DNA of 64,000 nucleotides, from positions 248,001-312,000 of the forward strand of contig CAWDUJ010000006.1 in the NCBI GenBank assembly GCA_963805455.1, in the 5' to 3' direction. Within the stretch, counting starts at the first letter, position 1. Every line of letters begins with the position of its first letter. A program made the position numbers and the translations under genes. Below, in pieces: positions 1 through 9,289 of this stretch. A model generated the notes under the pieces. It was not told the origin of the DNA. It made no database searches and was given only the letters and a program-made list of their open reading frames with translations. The stretch comes from VRUE01 sp963805455. GTDB taxonomy: Bacteria; Actinomycetota; Thermoleophilia; Solirubrobacterales; 70-9.

Positions 1-556
1 GCTTGTGGATCACCTTCTGGAGGCCGCCGATCAGTGCCCGCACCATCTGCGGGGGGGTGCCCTTGCGGCCGGGAATCTGGTTCAGCTGTTCGATTCCGAA
101 GCGTTCGAAGGTGTCGAGCGCCCGCTCGACCGTGGCTTCGCCCTCCGGGCCGGCCGCGTAGACCTCGATGAAGCCCATCCTCGACGCCGCCGGTTGCGAG
201 GCGATCAGGGTCAGGAAGGCTTCGACCGCCTGGTGGACGCGGGCTTCGCCGGTCGGTGCGTCCTCGGCGCGCTCGATCGCCGCGATCGTCGGCTCGACCA
301 GCGCCTCGACCGCGGCGAGAAGGAGCTCCTTCTTGTTGGCGAAGTGGTCGTAGAAGGCCGCCCGGGAGACGCCGGCCATTTTCGCCAGCTCGCCGATCTT
401 GGTCGCCTCGTAGCCCTGCTCGGAGCTGATCGCGACCATCGCGCCGTAGAGCCGCTCGCGCTGGCTCCGCTCCGACTCCTCGGGGGTGTTCCCCCGCCCG
501 GGTCGCATCTTCATCGAGCGCAGGTCCGCCGCGTTCCCCCAAGGTGTCCTGATCAT
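1..556 (-). CDS. TetR-family transcriptional regulator (3' end outside window)
   Basis: Reading leftward from ATG at 556, about 185 codons are visible before the window edge. Residues about 35-80 form the TetR N-terminal helix-turn-helix, with the recognition helix AGVSRAAFYDHF near residues 61-72 followed by NKKELL. The rest is the helical ligand-binding and dimerisation part (VHQAVEAFLTLIASQPAASR, then FIEVYAAGPEG). TetR proteins are dimeric repressors released by small molecules; the ligand cannot be read from sequence. It is divergent from a TetR-like protein without HTH at 1174-1710, across a 617-bp spacer with repeated TTACGGTC motifs. The ATG at 556 is preferred because a promoter-like TTGAGA-N18-TATGGT lies just upstream; Met15 is an alternative start. 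Confidence 0.9.
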   Translation of the reverse strand, partial: MIRTPWGNAADLRSMKMRPGRGNTPEESERSQRERLYGAMVAISSEQGYEATKIGELAKMAGVSRAAFYDHFANKKELLLAAVEALVEPTIAAIERAEDAPTGEARVHQAVEAFLTLIASQPAASRMGFIEVYAAGPEGEATVERALDTFERFGIEQLNQIPGRKGTPPQMVRALIGGLQKVIHK

Positions 557-565
557 TGCCGAATC

Positions 566-608
566 ACCATATCCCGGTACGTGTGCGGCTCTCAAATGCG
601 GTTTTGAG
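566..608 (-). promoter_or_regulatory. Putative promoter and inverted repeat upstream of the TetR gene
   Basis: On the minus strand a -35 TTGAGA (590-595) and -10 TATGGT (566-571) are separated by 18 nt. The -10 box ends 9 nt before the ATG at 556, so the transcript would have almost no leader. The inverted repeat CTCAAA/TTTGAG (591-596 and 603-608, loop of 6) covers the -35 box, which is where an autoregulatory TetR operator would sit. The function is inferred from position. Confidence 0.4.
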
Positions 609-1045
609 CTCTCAGAGCCTTCCGGTATGCGGTGAGCTCTATTGGCAATTTGGCCCGTGCCGCTTGGATTTCGCAATAAGCAGGGATTTCTTGGCCGCCC
701 CATCGAAGCCACCCGAGCTGCGCTTGAAATAGTGTCGCTGTTACGGTCTGTAAAGTTTCTGATTAAAGTGCTCTTGGAACCCTCTGAAGGCGCCTCCTAA
801 GGCACATGGCAGTTCCAAAGAACAGGATCGTTCTTCGATCGTGCCCAAGGGGTGGGGGACTCGGAGAGCGACCGCGAACCCCACAGAAGGCGGTCCCAGT
901 GAGTTCTAAGAGACCGTAACGGTACGCAAGCGAACCAATTCCCCGTTCCTCCGGGGAAACTGCGATACAGAGCCAAATTCGTGATCAGAATAGGCATTGC
1001 AAACAGGTTGGTACCGATAGGCCGGCACCCGGCTAATGGTTCCGT

Positions 1046-1078
1046 CCTTGACTTTACGGTCCATGTGTGTTCCGATTC
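1046..1078 (+). promoter_or_regulatory. Promoter with operator-like spacer, upstream of HTH-less TetR-like gene
   Basis: TTGACT (1048-1053), a 17-nt spacer and TCCGAT (1071-1076) preceded by TGT make an extended -10 promoter. The spacer contains TTACGGTCCAT. About 25 positions match the promoter at 1756-1784. A repressor bound to the spacer would block polymerase. It would drive the gene at 1174 with a leader of roughly 90 nt. Confidence 0.5.
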
Positions 1079-1173
1079 ATGGGCCCTCTCAACGGGGGTC
1101 GGCGGGGGTTTCTCCGCAGCAAAGTCGGTGAGGTGGAGTCGAAATCGATGCACGAGCGAGGGCGCGACACCCG

Positions 1174-1710
1174 ATGTTGGTGAGTCAGGAGAACGGGGAC
1201 GGCGGGCGCCGTCAGACGCCGTCAGGTGAGACCCAGGCAGCCGCGGCGCGGCGCGGCAAGGCCAGCTTCCTGCCGAGCTTCGCGGCACTCAAGGATCGCG
1301 TGTCCAAGGCCTGCGGCGGGGAGGAGGCATGGGAGGGAAAGGTGGTCGCCGGGGTTCGCGCGGTCCTGGAGTTCGCGGCCACCGACCCGCAGGCGGTCCA
1401 CGCGCTGACGGTCGACGCCAGGCGCCGGGCCACGGCGGAGGTCGACCTCGAGCAGGAGGCGATCTCCTACTTTGCCGGCCTCCTCCGCGACGCGGTCAGC
1501 GTCGAGAGGCGCATCACGCTCTCGACGGAGGAGGCACTGGTCGAGTCGATAGCGACGATCATCAGAGGACATCTCCAGCTCGGGACAGCGAACGAGCTCC
1601 CAGGGATCGCACCGGACCTCGTCTACATCACGCTGATGCCGTACGTGGGGATCTCCGAGGCGCGGCGTTGGGCGGATACCTCGGCCGTATCTGGACATAG
1701 CGGTACGTAG
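1174..1710 (+). CDS. TetR C-terminal-like effector/dimerisation domain protein lacking HTH
   Basis: 178 residues, almost entirely helical. The segment from about residue 45 (KVVAGVRAVLEFAATDPQAV through VESIATIIRGHL and LVYITLMPYVG) resembles the C-terminal ligand and dimerisation domain of TetR proteins common in this group of actinobacteria. No N-terminal helix-turn-helix is present: the first 40 residues are polar and low complexity, and an in-frame stop at 1129-1131 prevents extension upstream. No HTH is visible in the other upstream frames either. It lies divergent to a full TetR regulator and shares its operator motif, so it could be a dimer partner, an anti-repressor or a remnant. That role is inferred. 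The alternative starts TTG 1177 and GTG 1180 are equally possible. Confidence 0.6.
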   Translation: MLVSQENGDGGRRQTPSGETQAAAARRGKASFLPSFAALKDRVSKACGGEEAWEGKVVAGVRAVLEFAATDPQAVHALTVDARRRATAEVDLEQEAISYFAGLLRDAVSVERRITLSTEEALVESIATIIRGHLQLGTANELPGIAPDLVYITLMPYVGISEARRWADTSAVSGHSGT

Positions 1711-1755
1711 GATTTTGCTTTGCCATGCGTGACGAGTAAGAAACAGGGCAAGATC

Positions 1756-1784
1756 TTGACATTACGGTCCATACCTGTTCTGAT
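1756..1784 (+). promoter_or_regulatory. Promoter with TTACGGTCCAT in the spacer
   Basis: TTGACA (1756-1761), 17 nt, then TCTGAT (1779-1784) with TGT just before it. The spacer begins with TTACGGTCCAT, as in the promoter at 1046-1078. The -10 box ends 7 nt before the ATG at 1792, consistent with a leaderless transcript of the secreted-protein gene. Confidence 0.55.
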
Positions 1785-1791
1785 CTCGCGG

Positions 1792-2508
1792 ATGCGAGAG
1801 ACGCTTCATCAGCAAGCTCGCAGCTGGCAAGCCAGACCAGGGTCGTCCCGTCCCTACCCTGTGCGGCACGACCCGAACGTCAACGCAGACCGGCATGGCC
1901 CGGGGGAGACCGGTAACCGGCTCCTCCGGGCCGGTCTGCGCCTCAGGGGCAGGCGGATCATCTGCTCGGCGGTGGCGCTGGCAACTCTGGCCTCAACGGC
2001 CACCCCGGCGCTTGCCCAGGCTCCCGACCCGGGTACGTGGGTCGGGCTGGCGGGCGGCCGAATGGGCGACGTCGCCTGGTCGGTGAAGGTGGCTCACCCT
2101 TCCGGCGCCGGGCGGCCATGTCTGCAGGTGGGGACGACACGGCAACGGGGTCGGTTCGACTACGAACGAAGCCGGTACCAGGGCTGCGTCGAGCCCTCGA
2201 GCCATCTCGGGGCCGCCGAGTCGCCGTTGATCGTGACCGGCGCACAGGTCTCGACGGGGATGCGGGTCAGGCTCACGGCCGTGGGGATGGTCTCCTCGGC
2301 GGCGGTGCGCCGGATCCAGGTGACCTACAACGACGGCAGGCAGATGACGGTCCCCCTCCGGCAGCCGAGCCCGAACCTGGCACACGAAGCCCGCATGGCC
2401 CACTTCCGGTACACGGCGTTCGCCGTTCCTGGAACCTGGTCGGTGGAGCGCATCGTCACCCTGAGCGCATCCGGCAGGGCGCTCTGGGACAGCACCGCCG
2501 CGGGCTGA
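1792..2508 (+). CDS. Secreted protein of unknown function
   Basis: About 238 residues. A long basic N-terminus (about 55 residues, many Arg) precedes a hydrophobic stretch ICSAVALATLASTATPALA with a likely signal-peptidase site after ALA-Q, so the protein is probably exported. The mature part is about 160 residues, rich in beta-type sequence, with two cysteines (CLQVG, YQGCVEP) that could form a disulfide. No family is recognised. ATG 1792 was chosen because a promoter ends 7 nt before it; GTG at 1861 would give a more usual signal-peptide length. It shares an operator-like promoter with the upstream TetR-like gene, so the two are probably co-regulated, and it immediately precedes the large secreted-protein operon. 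Confidence 0.6.
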   Translation: MRETLHQQARSWQARPGSSRPYPVRHDPNVNADRHGPGETGNRLLRAGLRLRGRRIICSAVALATLASTATPALAQAPDPGTWVGLAGGRMGDVAWSVKVAHPSGAGRPCLQVGTTRQRGRFDYERSRYQGCVEPSSHLGAAESPLIVTGAQVSTGMRVRLTAVGMVSSAAVRRIQVTYNDGRQMTVPLRQPSPNLAHEARMAHFRYTAFAVPGTWSVERIVTLSASGRALWDSTAAG

Positions 2509-2633
2509 ACCCTTCTCGCCCCGGTTGCAACGGCCTTGCGGTACACGCCAATCCCCTTTTTCTTTTCGGCAGCTTTTCGGCTCTACCAAGCGCCATAACG
2601 ACTAACTACCGAAACCGTCTTTTGACGAACGCC

Positions 2634-2662
2634 TTGACAGAGTGGTAGATCTCTGTTCTCAT
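2634..2662 (+). promoter_or_regulatory. Promoter of the A1-B1-A2-B2 secreted-protein operon
   Basis: TTGACA (2634-2639), 17-nt spacer, TCTCAT (2657-2662) preceded by TGT, giving an extended -10 element like the two promoters upstream but without the TTACGGTCC motif. A leader of about 75 nt follows, with a purine-rich AGGAAG ribosome-binding site shortly before ATG 2745. Confidence 0.55.
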
Positions 2663-2744
2663 TACCGGCGGAGAGAGAACGGCCGCCTCGGTCGCTCAGG
2701 GGACCTACCCACCCGGGTTAGGCAGGAGCGAGAGGAAGCCAGGG

Positions 2745-4928
2745 ATGAGGAGAGAGATTCGAGTGAAAGACACGGGACAACAGTTCTCGGGTTCGACCCG
2801 GAGCCACGTTCGGCTCGCGATCCTTCTCGTCCTCGCCGCCGCGATGCTGGCAATGACATCCGCTTCGGCCGACGCGGCCTACATCCATCCGGAACCCGGC
2901 TACGAATTCGGCCCGACCGGCCTCTCGACCAGCGCCTTCTCCGGAAACGTCGCCGAGATGGACTTCAACCAGACCAGCAAGCGGCTCTTCGTCCTCAACA
3001 AGAACGAGACCAAGATCTACTCGCTGCACTTCGAAGGTCCCGGAACCTACTCCCCGTCCGGTGTGCCGTTCCCGCTCAGCGTCGCCGGCTCGGGATGTTG
3101 CACCGACATCGCGATTGACAACACAGCGGGTGCGAGCGCCGAAAACCTCTACTACTCACCCGACGGGGAACCGATCCTCGGATACAACCCCGCCGGCGCG
3201 GCGCTCCCCGCCTTCTCGCCCATCAGTGGGGAGAAGTGCGGCGTCGGCGTCGACAACGAAGGCCATCTCTGGACCGGAAACTTCAGCACCAGGGAAATGG
3301 AAGAGTTCGAACCGACCGGCGGAGCGCCGATCAACACGGTCGATGTCAGCGCCACGGGCGCTCCCTGTCGGGTCAGGTTTGACCTTTCCAACAACGACAT
3401 GTACGTGCCGCAGTATTTCGGCGACGGGACCATCCGATACACAGCCGCGAGCGGATACGCGGCGGGGTCTGCTGAGGTCTTCGGCACCACCACCAACGCA
3501 ACGGTCGCGATCAACGCGACGCGGCACGTCGTCTACGTGGCCGGGAGCCAGAGCGTCTCGGCCTACGACTCGGCTACCGGGTCGCTGCTCGAGACCTTCG
3601 GGGAAGAAGGCTGCTCGATCAACGGCGTCGCGGTCGACGACGCGACCGACACCGTCTTCCTCTCGAGAGGATGCACCAACAGGATCCAGGAATGGAAGGG
3701 GAGCGTCGTCCCCGACGCGGTAACGGGAGAACCGACCGGGAACTCGCAGGTGTCCGGATCGGTCGCGCTCGCCGGTGGGGGAGAAGTCATCGACTGCCAA
3801 TTCGAATTCGGTGAAACCACCGCTTACGGCCAGAGCACACCGTGCAGCCCGGCAGCCCCGTACACGTCCGACCAGGCCCTCGTCACCGCGGAACTGAAAG
3901 AAGACATCGAAGGCGAGAAGACCTACCACTACCGCCTTGTCGCCTCGAATGTCAACGGGACGGCGAAGGGCGTCGATAAGACGATCACCCCGCACAACGT
4001 CAAACTCCTGACCACTGGACCGGCATCTGAAATAACGAACAACTCGGCGCATGTCTCGGCAACGTTCGAAGGCAACGGAGAATCCACCACCTATTACTTC
4101 GAATACGGTCGAACGACGGGATACGGACACAAGGTGCCGTTGCCGGCGGGGGACGCCGGGTCGCCCGTCGGCCCGACCACCATCGGAACCGAACTGGCAG
4201 GACTCAGCCCCGGCGCGCTCTACCACTACCGCGTCGTGGCCATGAACGGCTTCGGGACCTCTCGGGCGCAGGACGAGACCTTCTCGACATACGCGCTGCC
4301 CTCTATCGTCGGCTTCTCAACGTCGAATGTGACAGGGACCTCCGCGGATATCAGCGCCCTGATCAATCCGAACGGATTCGAGACGGAATACAAAGTCGAG
4401 TACGGGCCGTCCAGTTCGTACGGGAAGACCGCCCCGGTCCCGGCTGGAGTACTTTCGGCGAGCGAATCCGATCAAGAAATCTCGGTGCACCTCTCCGGAC
4501 TGGAAGGTATTGTCTACCACTTCCGGATCGTGGCAAAGAGCACCTGGGGGACCACCACCTCGGCCGACCGCACGTTCACCTTCTTTCCGCCGTCCTGCCC
4601 CAACAGTGTGCTGCGTCAAAAGACGGGAAGCAGCTATCTACCCGACTGTCGCGCATATGAGCTGGTCTCACCGGAAAACGCAGGCAACATCATCTTGAAG
4701 CCGATTTCACGCCCGGCTCCCTATGCGCAAAGCCCGACTCGCTTTCTCTACGTCGGGCTCGATGGCGTGCTATCAGGCACCATGGGCACGAATGCCTTAA
4801 GTGCAGATACTTATGTGGCCCAGAGGACCGCGACGGGGTGGGTGTCTCGAATTACACCGGCATTCCCTCGAACCAAACGCCGGTCAACTGGTACGGCGCC
4901 AGTGATCGGAGCGCAGACAAGTTCATGA
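2745..4928 (+). CDS. Open N-terminal part of A1 (signal peptide, NHL-like propeller, three FN3-like repeats)
   Basis: 727 codons without interruption. This segment holds the export signal, the first propeller, the FN3-like repeats and the LPDCRAYELVS linker. The last 25 or so codons are out of frame: the family-like sequence continues in another frame from about 4845 (NYTGIPSNQTPVNWYGAS). AGGAAG upstream supports the ATG at 2745. Confidence 0.7.
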   Translation: MRREIRVKDTGQQFSGSTRSHVRLAILLVLAAAMLAMTSASADAAYIHPEPGYEFGPTGLSTSAFSGNVAEMDFNQTSKRLFVLNKNETKIYSLHFEGPGTYSPSGVPFPLSVAGSGCCTDIAIDNTAGASAENLYYSPDGEPILGYNPAGAALPAFSPISGEKCGVGVDNEGHLWTGNFSTREMEEFEPTGGAPINTVDVSATGAPCRVRFDLSNNDMYVPQYFGDGTIRYTAASGYAAGSAEVFGTTTNATVAINATRHVVYVAGSQSVSAYDSATGSLLETFGEEGCSINGVAVDDATDTVFLSRGCTNRIQEWKGSVVPDAVTGEPTGNSQVSGSVALAGGGEVIDCQFEFGETTAYGQSTPCSPAAPYTSDQALVTAELKEDIEGEKTYHYRLVASNVNGTAKGVDKTITPHNVKLLTTGPASEITNNSAHVSATFEGNGESTTYYFEYGRTTGYGHKVPLPAGDAGSPVGPTTIGTELAGLSPGALYHYRVVAMNGFGTSRAQDETFSTYALPSIVGFSTSNVTGTSADISALINPNGFETEYKVEYGPSSSYGKTAPVPAGVLSASESDQEISVHLSGLEGIVYHFRIVAKSTWGTTTSADRTFTFFPPSCPNSVLRQKTGSSYLPDCRAYELVSPENAGNIILKPISRPAPYAQSPTRFLYVGLDGVLSGTMGTNALSADTYVAQRTATGWVSRITPAFPRTKRRSTGTAPVIGAQTSS

Positions 4929-5091
4929 ACTTCAAGACCAGCTGCTGCGCCGAAAGATTCCGTACATATTCGATAACACAGAAACGTTTCTCGGACGCTG
5001 GCCCGCTGATTTCGAAGATTATCCAGGCTCTGATAGCCCGAACCTCAATGGCGCCCTGGGAAACTTTCAGCCCTCGCCCGACTTCAGCCAT

Positions 5092-6198
5092 ATGGCCTTT
5101 GCCTCGCAGACGAGTTTCGACCCGGGCGGCGAAGGCGTTACGGACGCACCTGGCTCGGCCTACGACTACGCAGTCGAGTCCCAGACGACTGCGGTGATTT
5201 CGAAGGACGCCGGGGGCAACGACATTGCGCAGGACCCCGCAAACACGGACACCAATGAGGTAATCGAATTCCCCGGGTGGCCACCGAGGGGCAATGGAAT
5301 GCCGAAGGAAATCAATCCAAGCGTATCCAATGACGGATCACACATTTTGATGAGCACGGAAGCCTGCGAAGGCTGCAGCAACCGGTTGCACCTGTACATG
5401 CGTGTGTCGGACGCCATCACCTACGACATCGCGGATGGGACCGCCGTCGACTACTACGGCATGACCTCCGACGGGAAGGAGGTCTTTTTCACCACGAAAA
5501 AACAGCTGACCGAAGACGATCATGACACCAGCGTGGACCTCTACATGTGGAGCGAAACCGGTCAGCTCGAAGGAGAACCTCTGACCCGCCTCTCTGTAGG
5601 CAGCGGAGGCCAGGGCGACACAGACGCGTGCTCGGCGACCTGGACGAGTCAATGCAACGTGTCGCAGGTGGAAGGGACGAGATCCACCGATTATCCACTC
5701 GCAACGGAACATGGCGATGTCTACTTCTATTCGCCTGAGATCCTCGACACGGGAGAAGAAGGGATCGACGGTGCCCGCAACCTCTTCGTATACAGGAACG
5801 GAGCTGTTAGGTACGTCACAACCCTCAGCCTCGACGGGTCAGGAGCTCTGACGAGTGTTCAGGTATCGCCGGATGGAGCCCATGCGGCCTTCGTGACCTC
5901 GGCCAAGCTCTCGGCATACGACAACGAAGGTTTCGCCGAGATGTATTCGTTCGACGCAGCGTCGGGTGACGTGCAATGTGTGTCCTGCATCCCAAGCGGG
6001 GACCCGCCGAGCGCGAACGTGGACCCGAGTGTCTCGGGCCTGTTCATGTCCAACGATGGAAGGCCGTTCTTCGTCACCGAAGACGCACTGGTTGCCAGAG
6101 ACACGGACGAAGGTACTGACGTATACGAGTACGCCGAGGGGCGCCCTCAGCTGATCTCATCCGGCACCGGTCAGATCTATCGAGACCCAGGGCGGTGA
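5092..6198 (+). CDS. Open central part of A1 (TolB-like propeller)
   Basis: 368 codons. Family-like sequence in this frame already starts near 4945 (PYIFDNTETFLGRWPADFED), so the ATG at 5092 is internal. It carries repeated blades with VSNDGSH, SPDGAHAAF and SNDGRPFF signatures and the CVSC motif. It runs out of frame at about 6185, where the next frame continues GGDIVPIRLMGVSPNG. Confidence 0.6.
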   Translation: MAFASQTSFDPGGEGVTDAPGSAYDYAVESQTTAVISKDAGGNDIAQDPANTDTNEVIEFPGWPPRGNGMPKEINPSVSNDGSHILMSTEACEGCSNRLHLYMRVSDAITYDIADGTAVDYYGMTSDGKEVFFTTKKQLTEDDHDTSVDLYMWSETGQLEGEPLTRLSVGSGGQGDTDACSATWTSQCNVSQVEGTRSTDYPLATEHGDVYFYSPEILDTGEEGIDGARNLFVYRNGAVRYVTTLSLDGSGALTSVQVSPDGAHAAFVTSAKLSAYDNEGFAEMYSFDAASGDVQCVSCIPSGDPPSANVDPSVSGLFMSNDGRPFFVTEDALVARDTDEGTDVYEYAEGRPQLISSGTGQIYRDPGR

Positions 6199-6911
6199 CA
6201 TCGTGCCGATCAGGCTTATGGGTGTGAGCCCGAACGGCGTAGATGTGTATTTCGCGACCTATGAGACCCTCGTGCCGCAGGATCGGAACGGTGCATTCCT
6301 GAAGTTCTACGACGCCCGCACCGGTGGTGGCTTCGAGTTCACCAGGAACTCTCCTGGATGCGAAGCCGCCGATGAGTGCCATGAAGCAGGGAGCAATCCA
6401 CCCGCACAGGCGGTCATCACAAGCAATTCGAACCTCGGCAGCGGAGGAAACTCGCAAGGCCTGCCAAAGGCAAGGCGAGGAAGAAGAAAAAGAGAGGGCG
6501 CGCACAAGAAGCGACGGAGGGCAAGACCAGGTCCAAATCGGGAGGCCGGCGTGGCTGACGCACGTTCCAAAAGTCGGACGAAAGGGGGCCTGCGCTTGCC
6601 TTGATGCCATAGCGCTGCAATGTGACGGTCTTGGCCGGTCCCGCCGGATGGGCAGGCCAGCACGCCGATCAATGAATTTTCGATCGACGCGTCCTCCACA
6701 CAGGCCGGGGGTCATCCGGACATTGAGACGCACCTGTGGGTGAGCAACTCACGCACCCAGCCGATCCTCCCGGCGACTGTGAATGCCATGACGTACGCGA
6801 CATCTCCGTCGATGCGCCGGCCGGCCTCACTCCCAACGTGTTCGCGACTCCGCGGTGCACGTCAGCTGACTTTGGACAAACCAATGTCCGATCGATTCAC
6901 AGATCGGAATC

Positions 6912-7766
6912 GTGATACTCGGGATCGGCGCCGAAATACCCCCGGTGCACTTCGACTTCCCTTACCCGGTCGCCGTCTACAACCTGGTCCCGCATCCAGG
7001 ACAGGCGGGTCTGATCGGCTTTCTGGTCGCCCTTCTGAACGGCGCGCCTGTGTTCACCGAAATCGAGGCCCGGACGGAGAGTGACTACGGACTCCATTTC
7101 ACGGTCGAAAACATCAATCACGTATTCGGGGGAGTATCCGTCATCGAAGAGACCTTCTGGGGAGTACCGGCCGACCCAAAGAACGACCCGTTCCGTTACA
7201 AGCCCGTTGGATGCACTGTCTACGGTGCGACCGGCGGAACCCCCTGCGAAGGTGGCGCGAAGTCGAATGCCCCGCTAAAGCCCTTCATCAGTGCGCCCAC
7301 GGAGTGCGGAGTGCCGCTCAAGACCGAAGCGACCGTCGACTCATATGACCTCGGTGTCGAGCGGGCGTTCGGGTCCTTCCCCGGGACCACGGGTTGCGAT
7401 CAGCTGAGCTTCAACCCCAGCCTGTTCGCCCAGCCGACGACGGGGCGGACCGACACGGCGTCCGGCCTCGAGATCGACCTCAAGGTTCCTGCAGCGGAAA
7501 GCCCGATCGCTCCCTCGCCATCGGCGATCAGAGAAGCGGTCGTGACCCTTCCCAAGGGCTTCTCCCTCAATTCGAGCGCCGCCGACGGCAAGACCTCCTG
7601 CTCCGCTGAGCAGGCGCGGATCGGCATCAGGCACGAGGCGGCGCAATGCCCGGAGGCGGCGAAGATCGGGTCGTCTCGATCGAGACCTCCGCTCTGCCCG
7701 CTCCGCTGCCCGGCTATGTCTATCTCGCCGACCCCAAGCCCGGCGACCCATATCGCGCCTACCTGA
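6912..7766 (+). CDS. Open fragment of B1
   Basis: Contains the block from ILGIGAEIPPVHFDFPYPVA to CPEAAKIG. After about 7670 this frame is wrong and the family sequence resumes one frame over with SIETSALPAPLPGYVYLADP. The listed start is an internal codon of B1. Confidence 0.45.
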   Translation: MILGIGAEIPPVHFDFPYPVAVYNLVPHPGQAGLIGFLVALLNGAPVFTEIEARTESDYGLHFTVENINHVFGGVSVIEETFWGVPADPKNDPFRYKPVGCTVYGATGGTPCEGGAKSNAPLKPFISAPTECGVPLKTEATVDSYDLGVERAFGSFPGTTGCDQLSFNPSLFAQPTTGRTDTASGLEIDLKVPAAESPIAPSPSAIREAVVTLPKGFSLNSSAADGKTSCSAEQARIGIRHEAAQCPEAAKIGSSRSRPPLCPLRCPAMSISPTPSPATHIAPT

Positions 7767-8407
7767 TCGCGGACGGATTCGGGCTCCACATCAAGCTTCC
7801 GGCCGCGTCCCTCGAAGCAGACCCTGCCACCGGGCAGCTGACGGCGCGCCTGCAGGAACTTCCTCAGTTCCCCTTCAACGAGTTCAGCCTTCACCTGTTC
7901 GGGTCTGAGCGAGGCCTTCTGGCGACACCAGATCACTGTGGTACCTACGCAGTAGAAAGCACTTTCACGCCCTGGGACGCCGATCTCTCGGAGCAGGAAT
8001 CGACCCAGTTCTTCGTTCTCGATGAAGGACCGAACGGGTCACCCTGTCCCGGACAGACTCGCGGTTTCGATCCGACCTTCAGCGCCGGTGTCGCCGATCG
8101 CGGGGCCGCCGTCCACTCGCCATTCACGTTCGACACGACGCGGCCGGACGGGGACCAGAACGCGACCGGCATCGATATCGCGACTCCGCCCGGCTTCACA
8201 GCAAGCCTGAAGGGGGTCCCGTACTGCCCTGAGGCGACGATCCCCCAGCTCAGAACGCCTCCTACTCGGGACGCGCCGAGCAGAGCTCACCGTCGTGCCC
8301 TCTCGCCAGTCAGGTCGGATCGTCAACGCCGGTGCGGGCGCCGGGACCCACCAAGTCTACGTGGGCAGGGTGTTCCTCGCAGGGCCGTACAAGGGCGCCC
8401 CCCTTAG
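7646..8407 (+). CDS. Open fragment of B1
   Basis: Continues B1 from PLPGYVYLADPKPGDPYRAY through FNEFSLHLFGSERGLLATPD to GVPYCPEATI near 8247, where the frame shifts again. The homologous block in the intact paralogue contains EHFIVKIDGGPHGALTSPYTC. Confidence 0.45.
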   Translation: MPGGGEDRVVSIETSALPAPLPGYVYLADPKPGDPYRAYLIADGFGLHIKLPAASLEADPATGQLTARLQELPQFPFNEFSLHLFGSERGLLATPDHCGTYAVESTFTPWDADLSEQESTQFFVLDEGPNGSPCPGQTRGFDPTFSAGVADRGAAVHSPFTFDTTRPDGDQNATGIDIATPPGFTASLKGVPYCPEATIPQLRTPPTRDAPSRAHRRALSPVRSDRQRRCGRRDPPSLRGQGVPRRAVQGRPP

Positions 8408-9289
8408 CCTGGTTACGGTCATTCCGGCGGTATCGGGGCCGTATGACCTTGGGAACATCGTCGTCCGCACCGCGGTCGAGGTGAATCAGGAAACCGCGCA
8501 GGTACGAGCTGTCACGGATCCGTTGCCGCAGCTGATCGAAGGAATTCCGCTGCGTGCCCGCCACATTCGGCTGACCCTCGACCGCCCGAATTCACCCTCA
8601 ACCCAACAAACTGCGATCCCTTCTCGGTCGACTCGCGGCTCTTCGGCGATGAAGGCGCTGCGGTCGTCGGAGGAGCTTTTTCCAAGTCGCGAACTGCTCG
8701 AGCCTGAAGTACGGGCCGGATCTGAGCTTGAAGCTCAGCGGCGGGGTCGAGCGGCGAGGCCATCCGGCGATCCATGCCGCACTGACGACAAGCCCAGGTG
8801 AAGCGAACTCCCGCAGCGTCACCGTGACGCTGCCGAAGGGCGAGCTTCTCGACAACAGCCACATCGACACGATCTGCACCCGGGTCAACTTCGCCGCGGA
8901 CATTGCCCGGCGGGATCCCAGATCGGGACGGCGACGGCCACCACGCCGCTCCTCGACCAGCCGCTCTCGGGTGGCGTCTACCTGCGGGCCTCCTCGCACC
9001 GGCTGCCCGACATGGTTCTGGACCTCAGGGGCCAAGTCGACATAGTCCTGAGTGCCAGAGTTGACAGCCTCAAGGGCCGACTGCGTACGACCTTCTTGTC
9101 GTCACCCGACGTCCCCGTCAGCAAAGTCACCCTCACTCTTGCCGGCGGGAAGAAGGGGCTCCTCCTGAATAGCGAAGGCCTCTGTGGCCGGGAGAAGAAG
9201 GCGACGGCAAAGATGGTTGGTCAGAACGGAATCGAGCACGATTCGAAGATCAAGCTGCACCCCAGCTGCGGCAAGCGGAAGGGCGGCAA

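Larger units (their letters stand above)
557..1173. other. 617-bp divergent intergenic region with TTACGGTC-type motifs
   Basis: No convincing gene is present; the short open frames here have no recognisable composition. The motif TTACGGTC or its complement recurs: TTACGGTCTGTAA at 741-753 (itself an inverted repeat TTAC-N5-GTAA), ACCGTAACGGT at 913-923 (perfect 5+1+5 palindrome), and TTACGGTCCAT at 1054-1064 inside a promoter. A further copy sits at 1762-1772 beyond the next gene. This looks like an operator region read by a dimeric repressor, probably the divergent TetR protein. Confidence 0.45.
2745..6558 (+). pseudogene. Type A secreted protein A1: propeller, FN3-like repeats, TolB-like propeller (frameshifted)
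   Basis: Gene-level call joining three frames. A signal peptide (LAILLVLAAAMLAMTSASADA, about residues 25-44) is followed by an NHL-like repeat region to about residue 325, then three FN3-like repeats each carrying an E(F/Y)G-type motif (FEFGETTAYG, FEYGRTTGYG, VEYGPSSSYG). Next come the linker LPDCRAYELVSPE and a TolB-like propeller with CVSCIPSGD and ETLVPQDRNG. The end is CEAADECHE plus a Lys/Arg tail. The frame shifts near 4845, 4945, 6185 and in the A-rich run near 6490. The stop is TGA 6556-6558, overlapping the B1 start. Such proteins are exported; their role is unknown, with surface or extracellular binding the likeliest. The shifts may be true decay or assembly indels. Confidence 0.65.

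Noticed and set aside
797..1288. Open frame on the minus strand between the two TetR-type genes
   Set aside because: It overlaps the operator region and the promoter at 1046-1078, has no recognisable composition, and GC-rich DNA readily gives such frames.
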